This document shows, one piece after another, positions 52,855 to 61,702 of a stretch of 64,000 nt of DNA. Source of the stretch: Syntrophus aciditrophicus SB (lineage in GTDB: Bacteria > Desulfobacterota > Syntrophia > Syntrophales > Syntrophaceae); NCBI RefSeq assembly GCF_000013405.1, contig NC_007759.1, forward strand, positions 372,001-436,000. Reading direction: 5' to 3'. The notes under the pieces were generated by a model that saw nothing but the letters and a program-made list of their open reading frames with translations, ran no database searches and was not told the origin of the DNA. The translations under genes were made by a program, and so were the position numbers. Within the stretch, counting starts at the first letter, position 1. The number at the start of each line of letters is the position of its first letter.

Positions 52855-53940
52855 ATGCTTCTCCCCCCCCCCAAAGTCAGCATTGTTGTTCCTGTATATA
52901 ATGTCGAAAAGTATCTCCGGCGATGTTTGAATAGTCTAATTGTGCAAACATATGATGATCTTGAAATTATTATTGTTAACGATTGTTCCCCCGATGATTC
53001 GGAGCGGATAATTCAAGAGTATCAGATGCAAGATCCTCGTATTCGTTATCTGAAAAATGATGTCAATCTTGGATTGGGAAAGAGTCGGGACTGCGGTATA
53101 AGCGCTGCCACAGGTAAGTATATCATGTTTGTTGACAGTGATGATTTCATTCATCACACGACAATAGAACATTGTGTTGAATGGATGGAGAAATATGATA
53201 GTGATATCGTTGAATTCAAATTTGTCTACTATAGAGAGGGTGATGTAATCGATCTTGATAGACAGAAACCTGAATATAAAATTGAGTATATAGCGGTGGA
53301 CAATAGGGAAACTGATTTAACCTGTATTAACGAAAAAATCGATGGTGTTTGTTGGAATAAACTATTAAAAACTGAGCTAATCAAGAAACTTGGACTGAAG
53401 TTTTATGCAAGATTCTATGAAGATAGCCCGTTCACAAGGGCATATGTAATGAACATCAAGCGAGCAGTAATTGTATCTTTGCCGCTATATTATTATTCTA
53501 TAAACCCCTCTTCAATAACACATACAACAGATGTCCATAAGGTAATTGCCGCTGTCGATTGTTCTTGCAAAGCACTAGATTCCTTTTTTAAGTTTAATGC
53601 GCCCCTTCCGATCCGAGAAAAGTATCTCAACTCCGCACGAAAATCGATCCTGAAATTACTTCTAACTATACCTACGGATCAAAGAATCAAGGTTTGCTCT
53701 TACATCGAGCGAAAAAATGAGATGCTAAGCGGTAAAATGCATTCAATAAATCTACTTGTTTTAAATAACCACAAGTGTCTCTTTATTGGTCTATGCTTCT
53801 TTATATTGGGACCGAAATTTTGGTTTAAAAAGTCGATTCTATGGGACCAAAATCCATTATTTCGCAGAACATACGAGCATTTCCGCCGAAGATTAATAGA
53901 AAAAATAGAAAAGTTATTTCACTCTGATAATCTTTGTTGA
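52855..53940 (+). CDS. Glycosyltransferase, GT2 family, with poly-C tract at the start
   Basis: The protein has 361 residues. KVSIVVPVYNVEKYLRRCLN is a textbook GT2 opening, with VNDCSPDDSERI and FVDSDDFIH as nucleotide and metal motifs. Codons 3 to 6 are formed by ten consecutive C bases (52863-52872). Gain or loss of one C would shift the frame at the fifth codon and switch the gene off, the classical signature of slipped-strand phase variation. As written the gene is in frame (on). Only six bases separate it from the previous stop. The product is probably a late-acting transferase that varies the surface glycan. Confidence 0.85.
   Translation: MLLPPPKVSIVVPVYNVEKYLRRCLNSLIVQTYDDLEIIIVNDCSPDDSERIIQEYQMQDPRIRYLKNDVNLGLGKSRDCGISAATGKYIMFVDSDDFIHHTTIEHCVEWMEKYDSDIVEFKFVYYREGDVIDLDRQKPEYKIEYIAVDNRETDLTCINEKIDGVCWNKLLKTELIKKLGLKFYARFYEDSPFTRAYVMNIKRAVIVSLPLYYYSINPSSITHTTDVHKVIAAVDCSCKALDSFFKFNAPLPIREKYLNSARKSILKLLLTIPTDQRIKVCSYIERKNEMLSGKMHSINLLVLNNHKCLFIGLCFFILGPKFWFKKSILWDQNPLFRRTYEHFRRRLIEKIEKLFHSDNLC
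52863..52872 (+). repeat. C10 homopolymer within glycosyltransferase gene
   Basis: Ten C in a row at codons 3-6 of the GT2 gene, in an otherwise AT-rich stretch. Its length could be a sequencing-sensitive site; the downstream frame is intact with ten. Confidence 0.9.
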
Positions 53941-54200
53941 TTGGATGGGAAATCTTGCTCTCTATTTTCTGACGTTGCCAAAGGGTTGATTCACTTCCAG
54001 ATCATAAAAAAGAGGGATAAGAATTGTATTCCTTGAGTGAAATGTGGATTTCTTTCAGATGAGTGAATTTGATCTGAAAATTGCCAGAAAAAATGAAAGT
54101 TGCAAGTATTATAAACACGTTAACGTAATTTTGGCGTTTATTTAAACCATCAAAATCAGGCTCCGTTTGCGGAGTTGTGCAAAGGTTTTAGAAGATTTCA

Positions 54201-55355
54201 ATGAAAGTGTTGGTTGTTGATAATAGCAGATGGTGGGGTGGGGCAGAAAAAAATCTTCAAACTCTTGTTGATAACAGAAGTAATGCCATTGAATTTAATG
54301 TACTGTCTGATTATCCAATGAGTCATAATATTACTTATAGAGATTTTTGTGGTGTCCGATACCGATTTGACAACTCATATTTTATTAGGTATCTGGATAA
54401 CAAATATCAAATCAAAGGAATGAGAATATTTCGATTGATTTATAAGTCTTTATATTTAATTCCATCTCTTGTAAGGTATAATCCGGATATAGTCCATTTT
54501 AATTTATATAGAAGTTCTGATATATTAGATATCATTGTCTGTAAAATCTTAAGAAAGAAAGTGGTATTACATATTCGCTCATTGGCAAATCGAATAAAAA
54601 TAGCCCCCTTGACAATCAAATTGGCAGACGCAGTGATATGTGTTTCTAAATCAGTCAAACAAGGATTTTCTTTTACTGGCAATAAATATCATGTCATTTA
54701 TAATGGTATTGACTCAAAGTATTATCATCTTGTTCCCCAAGATCAAGCAAGAGAAAAACTTGGAATCAACTTAACAAGCTTTGTCATCGGGTCGATTGGC
54801 AATCTTGAACGTGAGAAAGGTCACGATGTTGCTGTGAAAGCACTGAAAAAAATTATTGATGATGGAAATGTTGTAGTAGCACTAATTATTGTAGGGAAAG
54901 ATTCAACAATTAATGAGTCGGAAACAAAAAGAATATTAACATTGAGCAAAGATTTAGGTGTTCAAGGCCATATTAAAATATTTTCAATATCTCACAAGGA
55001 TATTCACTATGTATATAGTGCCTGTGATATTGTGTTGACACTTTGTATCGATGGGGAAGCTTTTGGTATGATTCCTTTAGAAGCAGCAATGCACAATCGT
55101 CCCGTTATCGCTACGAATGTAGGTGCATGCAGAGAGACAATCATCCATAACCAAACAGGGCTTTTATGTGAACCTAATTCACCAGTTGCTTTGGTTCAGG
55201 CTATTGACACTATTATGAAAGATAAAAAATATTGTGATCAACTTACCGAAAGCGCCAGGAATCGTGTTTTACATAAGTATTCAGCCGATGCATACCGTGA
55301 TTCAGTATATAAAATTTACATAACGATTACGAAGGAAAATAAGAGAAAACTTTAA
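54201..55355 (+). CDS. Glycosyltransferase, GT4 family
   Basis: This 384-residue GT-B enzyme begins MKVLVVDNSRWWGGAEKNLQ (acceptor loop). The donor domain has IGNLEREKGHDVAVKAL and DGEAFGMIPLEAAMHNRPVIA with the EX7E glutamates. It is a cytosolic retaining sugar transferase for the second repeat unit. It is strongly AT-rich like its neighbours. The 260-base gap before it (53941-54200) is AT-rich, shows no gene and no clear promoter. Only two bases separate it from the following secreted beta-helix gene, an unusual operon partner for a transferase. Confidence 0.86.
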   Translation: MKVLVVDNSRWWGGAEKNLQTLVDNRSNAIEFNVLSDYPMSHNITYRDFCGVRYRFDNSYFIRYLDNKYQIKGMRIFRLIYKSLYLIPSLVRYNPDIVHFNLYRSSDILDIIVCKILRKKVVLHIRSLANRIKIAPLTIKLADAVICVSKSVKQGFSFTGNKYHVIYNGIDSKYYHLVPQDQAREKLGINLTSFVIGSIGNLEREKGHDVAVKALKKIIDDGNVVVALIIVGKDSTINESETKRILTLSKDLGVQGHIKIFSISHKDIHYVYSACDIVLTLCIDGEAFGMIPLEAAMHNRPVIATNVGACRETIIHNQTGLLCEPNSPVALVQAIDTIMKDKKYCDQLTESARNRVLHKYSADAYRDSVYKIYITITKENKRKL

Positions 55356-55357
55356 CT

Positions 55358-57220
55358 ATGGTAAATCATGGGTTAACAATGTATAAGTTGTGCTTTAGAT
55401 TATTCTCGCATACTATTGACATAAATTTGCCTTTGTTTTTTTCTGTTTTTCTAATTTTCCTGTTTCTTGTTTCCCCCGCATGGCCTGCCAATTGGTATGT
55501 GAGTAATGACGGTGCTGGCATAAGAAATGGCACAAGTATTAATAATTCCTGGCCAAAGACTGCTATACAATGGAACCGGATGAGGGCGGGAGATACCTTG
55601 TATATCGTGGGGGTATTGCATGGATTGTTTACTTTTAATGTACAAGCGAATGGAACAATTAATACTTATTTCACGATAGCTGGTTATGACTCAACGTCAG
55701 GCATAGTTAAGGGGTATGAATATCCTTATAAAGCATGGACTGGTCCAGATATTTATGGAACATATAGAATTTCATATAATAACGTTTGTCATGGATTATA
55801 CGAATGGATAACTGCTTTTGGGCCATTAAATTACAAAAAACTAAACGATGCAGGAAAAGTTCCCGATCGAACATGGGTTGAAGGAAGCTATTACTACGAC
55901 AAGATGAACAAAATTCTCTACTGGAAACCGTATGGAGGAACAATAACAAATAAAACAGCTACGGTTTATCATTCATCTGCAGTATATCTTGATGGCAGGA
56001 GTTGGGTAAAAGTAACAAACCTCAAAACAGTAGGAACAGAATGGTGTATTGGTAGTACAGCACCCTCAAACCACATTTGGTTGGATCATCTTACAATAGA
56101 AAATACGATGAAAAGATGTTCTTACAATGCCGCAATACAGGTTGGTCTCGCAAAAACTTTACCTGGAACCGACAACGTAAGAATTAGTTACTGCACCATA
56201 TCCGATGGTGATAACGGCATTTACACTTTCAGCCAGTCAACATCAACGAATAACGACAACATTAAAATAGATCACAACACGATTACAAATATGTATGGTA
56301 ATGCAGATGCCCATTGTATCGGTTTTCAGGGTGGGAGCAATAACATAATAGAGTATAATGACTTATCCTACTGTAACACGGGAATTACCATGTTTTCGTT
56401 TGCGCGACAGCAAGCGAATAAAAACATTATCCGATATAACCATGTTTACAAAATGGAAGGGAATAGAGCCCCCGATCCAGGAAACAAAGGTTGGAATAGA
56501 GGCTATGGAATTGGATGGGAGGGTAATGTAACGGATCCATCTTTGCGAACTGAAAATTGGGTGTACTATAACATTGTTCATGACTGCTCTGGAAATATTC
56601 CGTTCGGGATCAATTCAAAAGCCGTGAAGGGTTCTCTTAATTACACTTTGAACAATGTAGTGAGAAACTGCAATCCGAGTTACAGAATATCCGGTAATGG
56701 ATCAGGCATCGGAGTGGGTGGTGTTTATCAAAATAACATCAGTCTTGAACCAGGCGGAGCTTACTCGTGGCACTGGCAGGATGGGGCGTTTCATAACGGT
56801 GATTATTCCGGAATAACCGTTAATCATAACCTGTATTATCCAGATGGGAACAGATTCCGTTTAGGAAACAGGGATTATAATTTTGCAGGTTGGAAAAATC
56901 AATTAAGAGCAAAAAATGTAAGAGGGGCAGACTTAAAAAGTAATCTGTCCGATCCTTTATTTATTAATAGCAGCGGTTCATATTTCAAGGCCACCGACTT
57001 TCAGATAAAATCCGCCTCCCCCACCATCGACAACGGAGACAATTCTGCGTGGTCGGGAAAGCCGGGGATCTTTGACTTTACTGGTTCGACCGGCATAACA
57101 GATAGTTCGGGAACAATCATCGCACCCGGCGGTGTTGTTGATATCGGAGCTTATGAGGGAGCCATACCCGAATCAAAGCTGCCAAGACCACCAATTAATC
57201 TTAAAGTAATTAATGAGTGA
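55358..57220 (+). CDS. Secreted right-handed beta-helix protein
   Basis: The protein has 620 residues. A hydrophobic stretch (LPLFFSVFLIFLFLVSP) with likely cleavage after PAWPA provides Sec export. The mature part is a parallel beta-helix with repeated short strands and N-rich turns (NVRISYCTISDGDNGIYTF, NIIEYNDLSYCNTGITM, NIIRYNHVYKMEGN), and it closes with VVDIGAYEG, as in the choice-of-anchor/Beta_helix families. It ends PRPPINLKVINE, similar to the tail of the lyase at 17455. Polysaccharide lyase, hydrolase or epimerase activity on the local glycan is likely; catalytic residues are not certain. In-frame starts at 55358 and 55379 are both possible. Confidence 0.75.
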   Translation: MVNHGLTMYKLCFRLFSHTIDINLPLFFSVFLIFLFLVSPAWPANWYVSNDGAGIRNGTSINNSWPKTAIQWNRMRAGDTLYIVGVLHGLFTFNVQANGTINTYFTIAGYDSTSGIVKGYEYPYKAWTGPDIYGTYRISYNNVCHGLYEWITAFGPLNYKKLNDAGKVPDRTWVEGSYYYDKMNKILYWKPYGGTITNKTATVYHSSAVYLDGRSWVKVTNLKTVGTEWCIGSTAPSNHIWLDHLTIENTMKRCSYNAAIQVGLAKTLPGTDNVRISYCTISDGDNGIYTFSQSTSTNNDNIKIDHNTITNMYGNADAHCIGFQGGSNNIIEYNDLSYCNTGITMFSFARQQANKNIIRYNHVYKMEGNRAPDPGNKGWNRGYGIGWEGNVTDPSLRTENWVYYNIVHDCSGNIPFGINSKAVKGSLNYTLNNVVRNCNPSYRISGNGSGIGVGGVYQNNISLEPGGAYSWHWQDGAFHNGDYSGITVNHNLYYPDGNRFRLGNRDYNFAGWKNQLRAKNVRGADLKSNLSDPLFINSSGSYFKATDFQIKSASPTIDNGDNSAWSGKPGIFDFTGSTGITDSSGTIIAPGGVVDIGAYEGAIPESKLPRPPINLKVINE

Positions 57221-57316
57221 CAGCCTAATCTTCACATCGAAAGCAATAGTACGGGTAACCGTATGAATAAACATCATCTTTATTAATAAACTCGTTTCAT
57301 CTGGAGACTTAAGAAC

Positions 57317-58039
57317 ATGCCGAATGACAAGTTACGTATTAGCTCACATTATCTTGGTGATTCGGGTAAAAAATACTTTGAAGATGGTTTTAAGAAGGAG
57401 AGTGAACCGGGACGACTATTCCAATCAAGATATTTCCAACCATACTGCGACAGGGATATAGATTTGCTCGATTTTGGCTGTGCCGATGGGTTCATCCTTA
57501 GGTCTCTGCCGGCCAGACGAAGAATAGGAATCGAAGTCAACCCCGCTGCCCGTCAACGTTGTGAGGAGTTGTGTCTCAAGGAAAACACGTCTATTGAACT
57601 CCACGATACTCTAACCTGTGTCGAAAATGAAGCGGTGGATACCATCATTTCAAACCATTGCCTTGAGCATGTTCCCAACCCCATGGAGAACCTTGAACAC
57701 ATGAAGCGATGCTTGAGACCGCGAGGTTACTTGGTTTTGGTAGTACCTTTTGATGATTGGAGAAATGCACAACACCGGGTTTGGCAACCAAATAATAAAG
57801 ACCATCACCTCTATACCTGGTCCCCAATGAATTTGGGAAACATGGTGTCCGAGGCAGGGTTCCAGATCGTTTCCGTATCCCTTTGCTCCCAGGCATGGAG
57901 TCCGAAAATCATCTGGATTCAGAGAAAAATGGGCGATTTCTTCTTCAAAATTGCCTGCCGTGTACTTAGTATTATCAAGAACCGGCGTGAAGTCTTACTT
58001 GTGGCCAGGAAGCCTTGCGTACAGAGCTGTCATTATTAG
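57317..58039 (+). CDS. SAM-dependent methyltransferase, class I
   Basis: This 240-residue protein has motif I LLDFGCADGFILRSLP, an acidic GIEVNP strand end, and SNHCLEHVPNPMENLEHM, the Methyltransf_11/23 post-I pattern. A candidate motif with RPRGYLVLVVP closes the Rossmann sheet. It methylates a small molecule or a sugar hydroxyl; capping of a glycan chain or methylation of a sugar is plausible from context. It is cytosolic, with no membrane segment. It lies in the AT-rich segment, but its base composition is less extreme than that of its left neighbours. Confidence 0.83.
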   Translation: MPNDKLRISSHYLGDSGKKYFEDGFKKESEPGRLFQSRYFQPYCDRDIDLLDFGCADGFILRSLPARRRIGIEVNPAARQRCEELCLKENTSIELHDTLTCVENEAVDTIISNHCLEHVPNPMENLEHMKRCLRPRGYLVLVVPFDDWRNAQHRVWQPNNKDHHLYTWSPMNLGNMVSEAGFQIVSVSLCSQAWSPKIIWIQRKMGDFFFKIACRVLSIIKNRREVLLVARKPCVQSCHY

Positions 58040-58061
58040 CACCATCAATTAGAGAAGTTTT

Positions 58062-59063
58062 ATGGATCTCGTTTCAATTATAATTCCAGCTTACAACGCT
58101 GAAGCAACTCTTAAGCGTTGTTTAGACAGTGTATTTTTTCAGACATATCGTGAACATCAAGTTATCGTCATCAACGATGGCTCAACTGATAACACCAGGG
58201 GCATTGCCTCTGAATACAAGGATGCCATTGAGTACATTGAACAGGATAATCAAGGGCCAGGGCGGTCAAGAAATGTCGGGTTAGGTCGTGCGAAAGGCAG
58301 CTTCATTGCTTTTTTGGATGCTGACGACTACTGGTTGCCAGCATTTTTGTCTAAGTGTTTAATTTTTATGAAAGAAAACCACGATGCTGCTGCGGTTACA
58401 ACGGGGCAGTATATCAAACTGTGGGGTCATTCTGATATCATTCGTCCCCCAATTCTTAACGAGCCCAGCTGCCGAAAAGTCCCTTTTATTATTGATAATT
58501 TTTTTTCTTTTTGGGCTGCCCAGAATCACGTGGTCACTGGTGCAAGTCTAATAAGACGAAATGTCATTGAAAGAGCTGGCTATCAAAGGACCGATTTCCG
58601 TGTGTGTGAAGATCTTGAGTACTGGGGATATCTGGCAACGTTTGGCAAATGGGGATTCATACCCGAAGTCCTGTGGATCGGGGACCCGACACCGGCAGTG
58701 GCATCCCAGGGGTGGTTGAAAAAGCACTTGCGGCGGTGGGCGAACCTGCCGACCCTCGACCAGTGGGAGAAGCGGATCCTGCCGAGGCTCAGCACGGAAG
58801 ACTTGCCTGGCTTCCACAGGGTAAAGGGCCGGGTGGCTGCAAGCCTCGTTCATCAGAATATCCTTGCCGGAAATGACAGGGAAGCGAAGCGCATTCTAAA
58901 CCAATTGGGTAATAATGTTCCGGAGAGCCGCATTATGAAATTATTACAGACCGGCATCAAGGGGGGAGCTGTGGGATGGTATCTTGTTTGTCAAATGATC
59001 CGGTTGCGCGAAAGACTGAAATCAAATGCAGTCGCTATTTCCAGCCGGCACATCTCAAGATAA
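58062..59063 (+). CDS. Glycosyltransferase, GT2 family, with composition break
   Basis: This 333-residue protein has the GT-A opening VSIIIPAYNAEATLKRCLDS, VINDGSTDNTRG and FLDADDYW, the standard nucleotide-sugar and metal motifs. Up to about position 58660 the gene is AT-rich; after that it becomes GC-rich (VLWIGDPTPAVASQGW onward). This suggests a recombination junction within the gene. The C-terminal half has a basic helical region (LKKHLRRWANLPTLDQWEKR). It adds a sugar to the repeat unit. It starts 22 bases after the methyltransferase stop. Confidence 0.85.
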   Translation: MDLVSIIIPAYNAEATLKRCLDSVFFQTYREHQVIVINDGSTDNTRGIASEYKDAIEYIEQDNQGPGRSRNVGLGRAKGSFIAFLDADDYWLPAFLSKCLIFMKENHDAAAVTTGQYIKLWGHSDIIRPPILNEPSCRKVPFIIDNFFSFWAAQNHVVTGASLIRRNVIERAGYQRTDFRVCEDLEYWGYLATFGKWGFIPEVLWIGDPTPAVASQGWLKKHLRRWANLPTLDQWEKRILPRLSTEDLPGFHRVKGRVAASLVHQNILAGNDREAKRILNQLGNNVPESRIMKLLQTGIKGGAVGWYLVCQMIRLRERLKSNAVAISSRHISR

Positions 59064-59142
59064 TAAGGACACTTCAAGGTCATCATTTTTTTAGGATTCG
59101 GAGTAAATCATCAATAATATCTCCATAACTGATACTCGACTT

Positions 59143-60453
59143 TTGGAAAAGAGCACCGATCTATCATCTGATTCTTTGCCGGAACGCCGGGTAGCGCGCA
59201 AAGCTGTTCAGACGGTCGCCTGGGTCATCTGGATCGCCCACTTTGCTTTCATTGCCCGTCAGAAGATCTTTGTCAGGGGACGTCTGGATTTTGATACGGT
59301 CGATACCTATGCCGCAGTCGATGTGCTCGTTGTGTTTTTCCTGGCGCTTGTCCTTCTTTTCAGCCGCAAGATTTCTCAATTCCTTTCAATCGCTTTCAAG
59401 TCATCGCTTTTCTGGCTGCTGGCTTACTACATGGTCTGTGCCCTGAGCGCTATCTGGTCGTTACGCCCCCTCTATTCACTCTATCGTTCCGTCGAATGTG
59501 TAATATTTATATCATCCCTGTTTGTTGCGCTGTCATACTGCTCCTCATTCGAAAAAGCAGAGCGGAAAGTGCTGTTCCTTTCTCTTCTATCGGTTTTCGT
59601 GCAGATGGGGATTCATATGAGAAGCGGACTCGTCTTTTCACTTGGGGCATGGCACACAAATGCCTATTCCGCATCAGCAGCCGTGCTTTTTGCCTACTGT
59701 GCCGGCGAATATCTGGCCCTGGGAAAAAAGAAACTGCTGGAAACAGGGGAGCGGCTTCGACGAAAGATGTTGTTCCGTTACGGTCTGTTGTCTTTTCTGC
59801 TTCTAATTCTTGGCACCAGCTCGGCAAGCAACGTGGCGGTACTGTTTGGGATTATCGTCATCCTCTTCGCGCAGCGGCGAATTGGGCTGATGATGTTTAT
59901 CATGTATGCTTCAATCCTTCTCTTTTTTCTTGGTGGAGGGATGGAACCACTGAAGGATTTTTTATTTCCCGGGAAAACGAATCAAGGGATAGAAACGCTT
60001 GGCGGTCGGACGATTGCTTGGACTTATTATGCTGAAAGAATAGCGAATAGTCCGATCTGGGGGTATGGGCTTGGGGTCGTACCCTCCGGTAAAGGGACGG
60101 TATTTGAGGCTTATTCAAAAGGTGGAGTGGGGGCTGCATATTCTCATAATTTTGTACTTTCAATCTTGATCGGGACGGGGGTTCTGGGACTTTTTGTTTT
60201 TATTATCTTCCCGTTAAAGCTGGTGCGAGAAATGATGCGGTCTCTGAGAAGAAAGATCCAAGGTGCGACAGGAGTGCTGGGGGCGATGGCGGCAGGTTTT
60301 GTAAACAGCCTTGCTATGCCGATGATCGCCGACCGGTGGGTTACGGCAAGTTTTGCCTTTTTCTCGATACTGGCATTGTTTATCCTTCACGTATATCCTC
60401 ACAGTTCTCGATCTTCCAAACAATCTTTGGCTGAATTCTCAAAACAGACCTAA
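59143..60453 (+). CDS. O-antigen ligase/polymerase (Wzy/WaaL-like), second set
   Basis: This 436-residue integral membrane protein has about eleven helices. The late periplasmic loop contains GGRTIAWTYYAERIANSPIW and YSHNFVLSILIGTGVLG, the H-N motif region of the O-antigen ligase family. Together with the flippase at 49745 it forms a second Wzx/Wzy-type set. The start is probably TTG at 59143, as no ATG with a ribosome site precedes the conserved region. It stands 80 bases after the GT2 gene. Confidence 0.8.
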   Translation: MEKSTDLSSDSLPERRVARKAVQTVAWVIWIAHFAFIARQKIFVRGRLDFDTVDTYAAVDVLVVFFLALVLLFSRKISQFLSIAFKSSLFWLLAYYMVCALSAIWSLRPLYSLYRSVECVIFISSLFVALSYCSSFEKAERKVLFLSLLSVFVQMGIHMRSGLVFSLGAWHTNAYSASAAVLFAYCAGEYLALGKKKLLETGERLRRKMLFRYGLLSFLLLILGTSSASNVAVLFGIIVILFAQRRIGLMMFIMYASILLFFLGGGMEPLKDFLFPGKTNQGIETLGGRTIAWTYYAERIANSPIWGYGLGVVPSGKGTVFEAYSKGGVGAAYSHNFVLSILIGTGVLGLFVFIIFPLKLVREMMRSLRRKIQGATGVLGAMAAGFVNSLAMPMIADRWVTASFAFFSILALFILHVYPHSSRSSKQSLAEFSKQT

Positions 60454-60510
60454 ATTATTATGCATCTCAACAAAAACTCTCACTTTGAACCACCGACTGG
60501 GTAAACACTC

Positions 60511-61683
60511 TTGCATATTGCGTATATCGGCAGATCTTTTCTGGATTATAGGGTGCCAGTATTCGATGTGCTCAATCGAATGACGAATGGGGAGCTCCAC
60601 GTCATTTATGGGAAGGAAGTTACTCCTTGTCGAGTTCAGAAAAAAATTTCCGCAGTTCTTGGGTCTCAGGGGATCGGGCTTGAGGGTGAAAAGAGAATAG
60701 GGCCAAAAGTGTTGAGCGGGTATGCGAATGAAACATTGCGAATTGTTTATCAGCCGGGTGCACTGTCAGCGCTGAAAAGGATAAAGCCTGATGTAGTCGT
60801 TGGGGATGGTTTCTTTCAATGGACAGCTTTCGCGTTAGCTTACAGGATTCTGTATGGCATCCCTCTTGTGGTTTGTTATGAGCGGACTGCATACACGGAA
60901 AGAAAAGCTCAATGGTATCGAAGTGTATATCGAAACTTAGTGCTTAAATTTGTTGGGGCGATGTCCTGCAACGGAAAGCTGTCGAAAGAATACGCTCAAT
61001 CGCTCGGGATGGATAGCAGAAGAATAACTACGGGGCACATGGTAGCTGATACAGATAACTTAAAGCAGCGGACAGCTGAGATCAGCAATGCACAATGCCA
61101 GGATTTGCGGGCATCCTGGGGAGCACCGAAGATGGTGTTTCTTTCAGTAGGTCGCTTGGTTGCACTAAAGGGATTCAGCCACCTGCTGGAAGGATGGTCA
61201 AAATTTTCGGGAGCTTACGACGGGACAAGTGCTCTTGTAATTGTAGGTTCAGGCCCTGAGTATGCCGCGCTTCATGAACTGATCAAACGTATGACACTGA
61301 AATCCGTACATTTGGTTGGTGATGTGGATTACGATCAGATTGCAACCTATTACGCTTCTGCAGATATCTTCGTCATGCCGACCTTGGAGGATAATTGGAG
61401 CCTTGTGGTGCCCGAAGCCATGGCGTGCGGTTTGCCGGTTATCTGCTCAATTTACAATGGGTGTTGGCCGGAGCTGGTGCAGGAGGGCCGTAACGGATGG
61501 GTTTTCGATCCTCTGCAGCGGGACAGCATCGTTCGAACTTTGACAAAGGCCCTGAGCAGTGTGGACGACTTGCCACGGATGGGCTCCGAATCACGTTCAA
61601 TTGTCGCGAATCATACACCTGAACATGCCGCCAAGGCCATATGGGATGCATGCAAAATTGCACTGGGAACAAAGCACTTGTAA
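60511..61683 (+). CDS. Glycosyltransferase, GT4 family
   Basis: This 390-residue GT-B enzyme from a TTG start begins MHIAYIGRSFLDYRVPVFDV. The donor domain carries VGRLVALKGFSHLLEGW and PTLEDNWSLVVPEAMACGLPV, with the EX7E glutamates. It is a cytosolic retaining transferase. The CapK-like gene follows closely. The upstream gap of 57 bases shows no clear ribosome site, so the start is uncertain by a few codons. Confidence 0.85.
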   Translation: MHIAYIGRSFLDYRVPVFDVLNRMTNGELHVIYGKEVTPCRVQKKISAVLGSQGIGLEGEKRIGPKVLSGYANETLRIVYQPGALSALKRIKPDVVVGDGFFQWTAFALAYRILYGIPLVVCYERTAYTERKAQWYRSVYRNLVLKFVGAMSCNGKLSKEYAQSLGMDSRRITTGHMVADTDNLKQRTAEISNAQCQDLRASWGAPKMVFLSVGRLVALKGFSHLLEGWSKFSGAYDGTSALVIVGSGPEYAALHELIKRMTLKSVHLVGDVDYDQIATYYASADIFVMPTLEDNWSLVVPEAMACGLPVICSIYNGCWPELVQEGRNGWVFDPLQRDSIVRTLTKALSSVDDLPRMGSESRSIVANHTPEHAAKAIWDACKIALGTKHL

Positions 61684-61702
61684 GGTGAAGCCTGCCGGCG
61701 CC

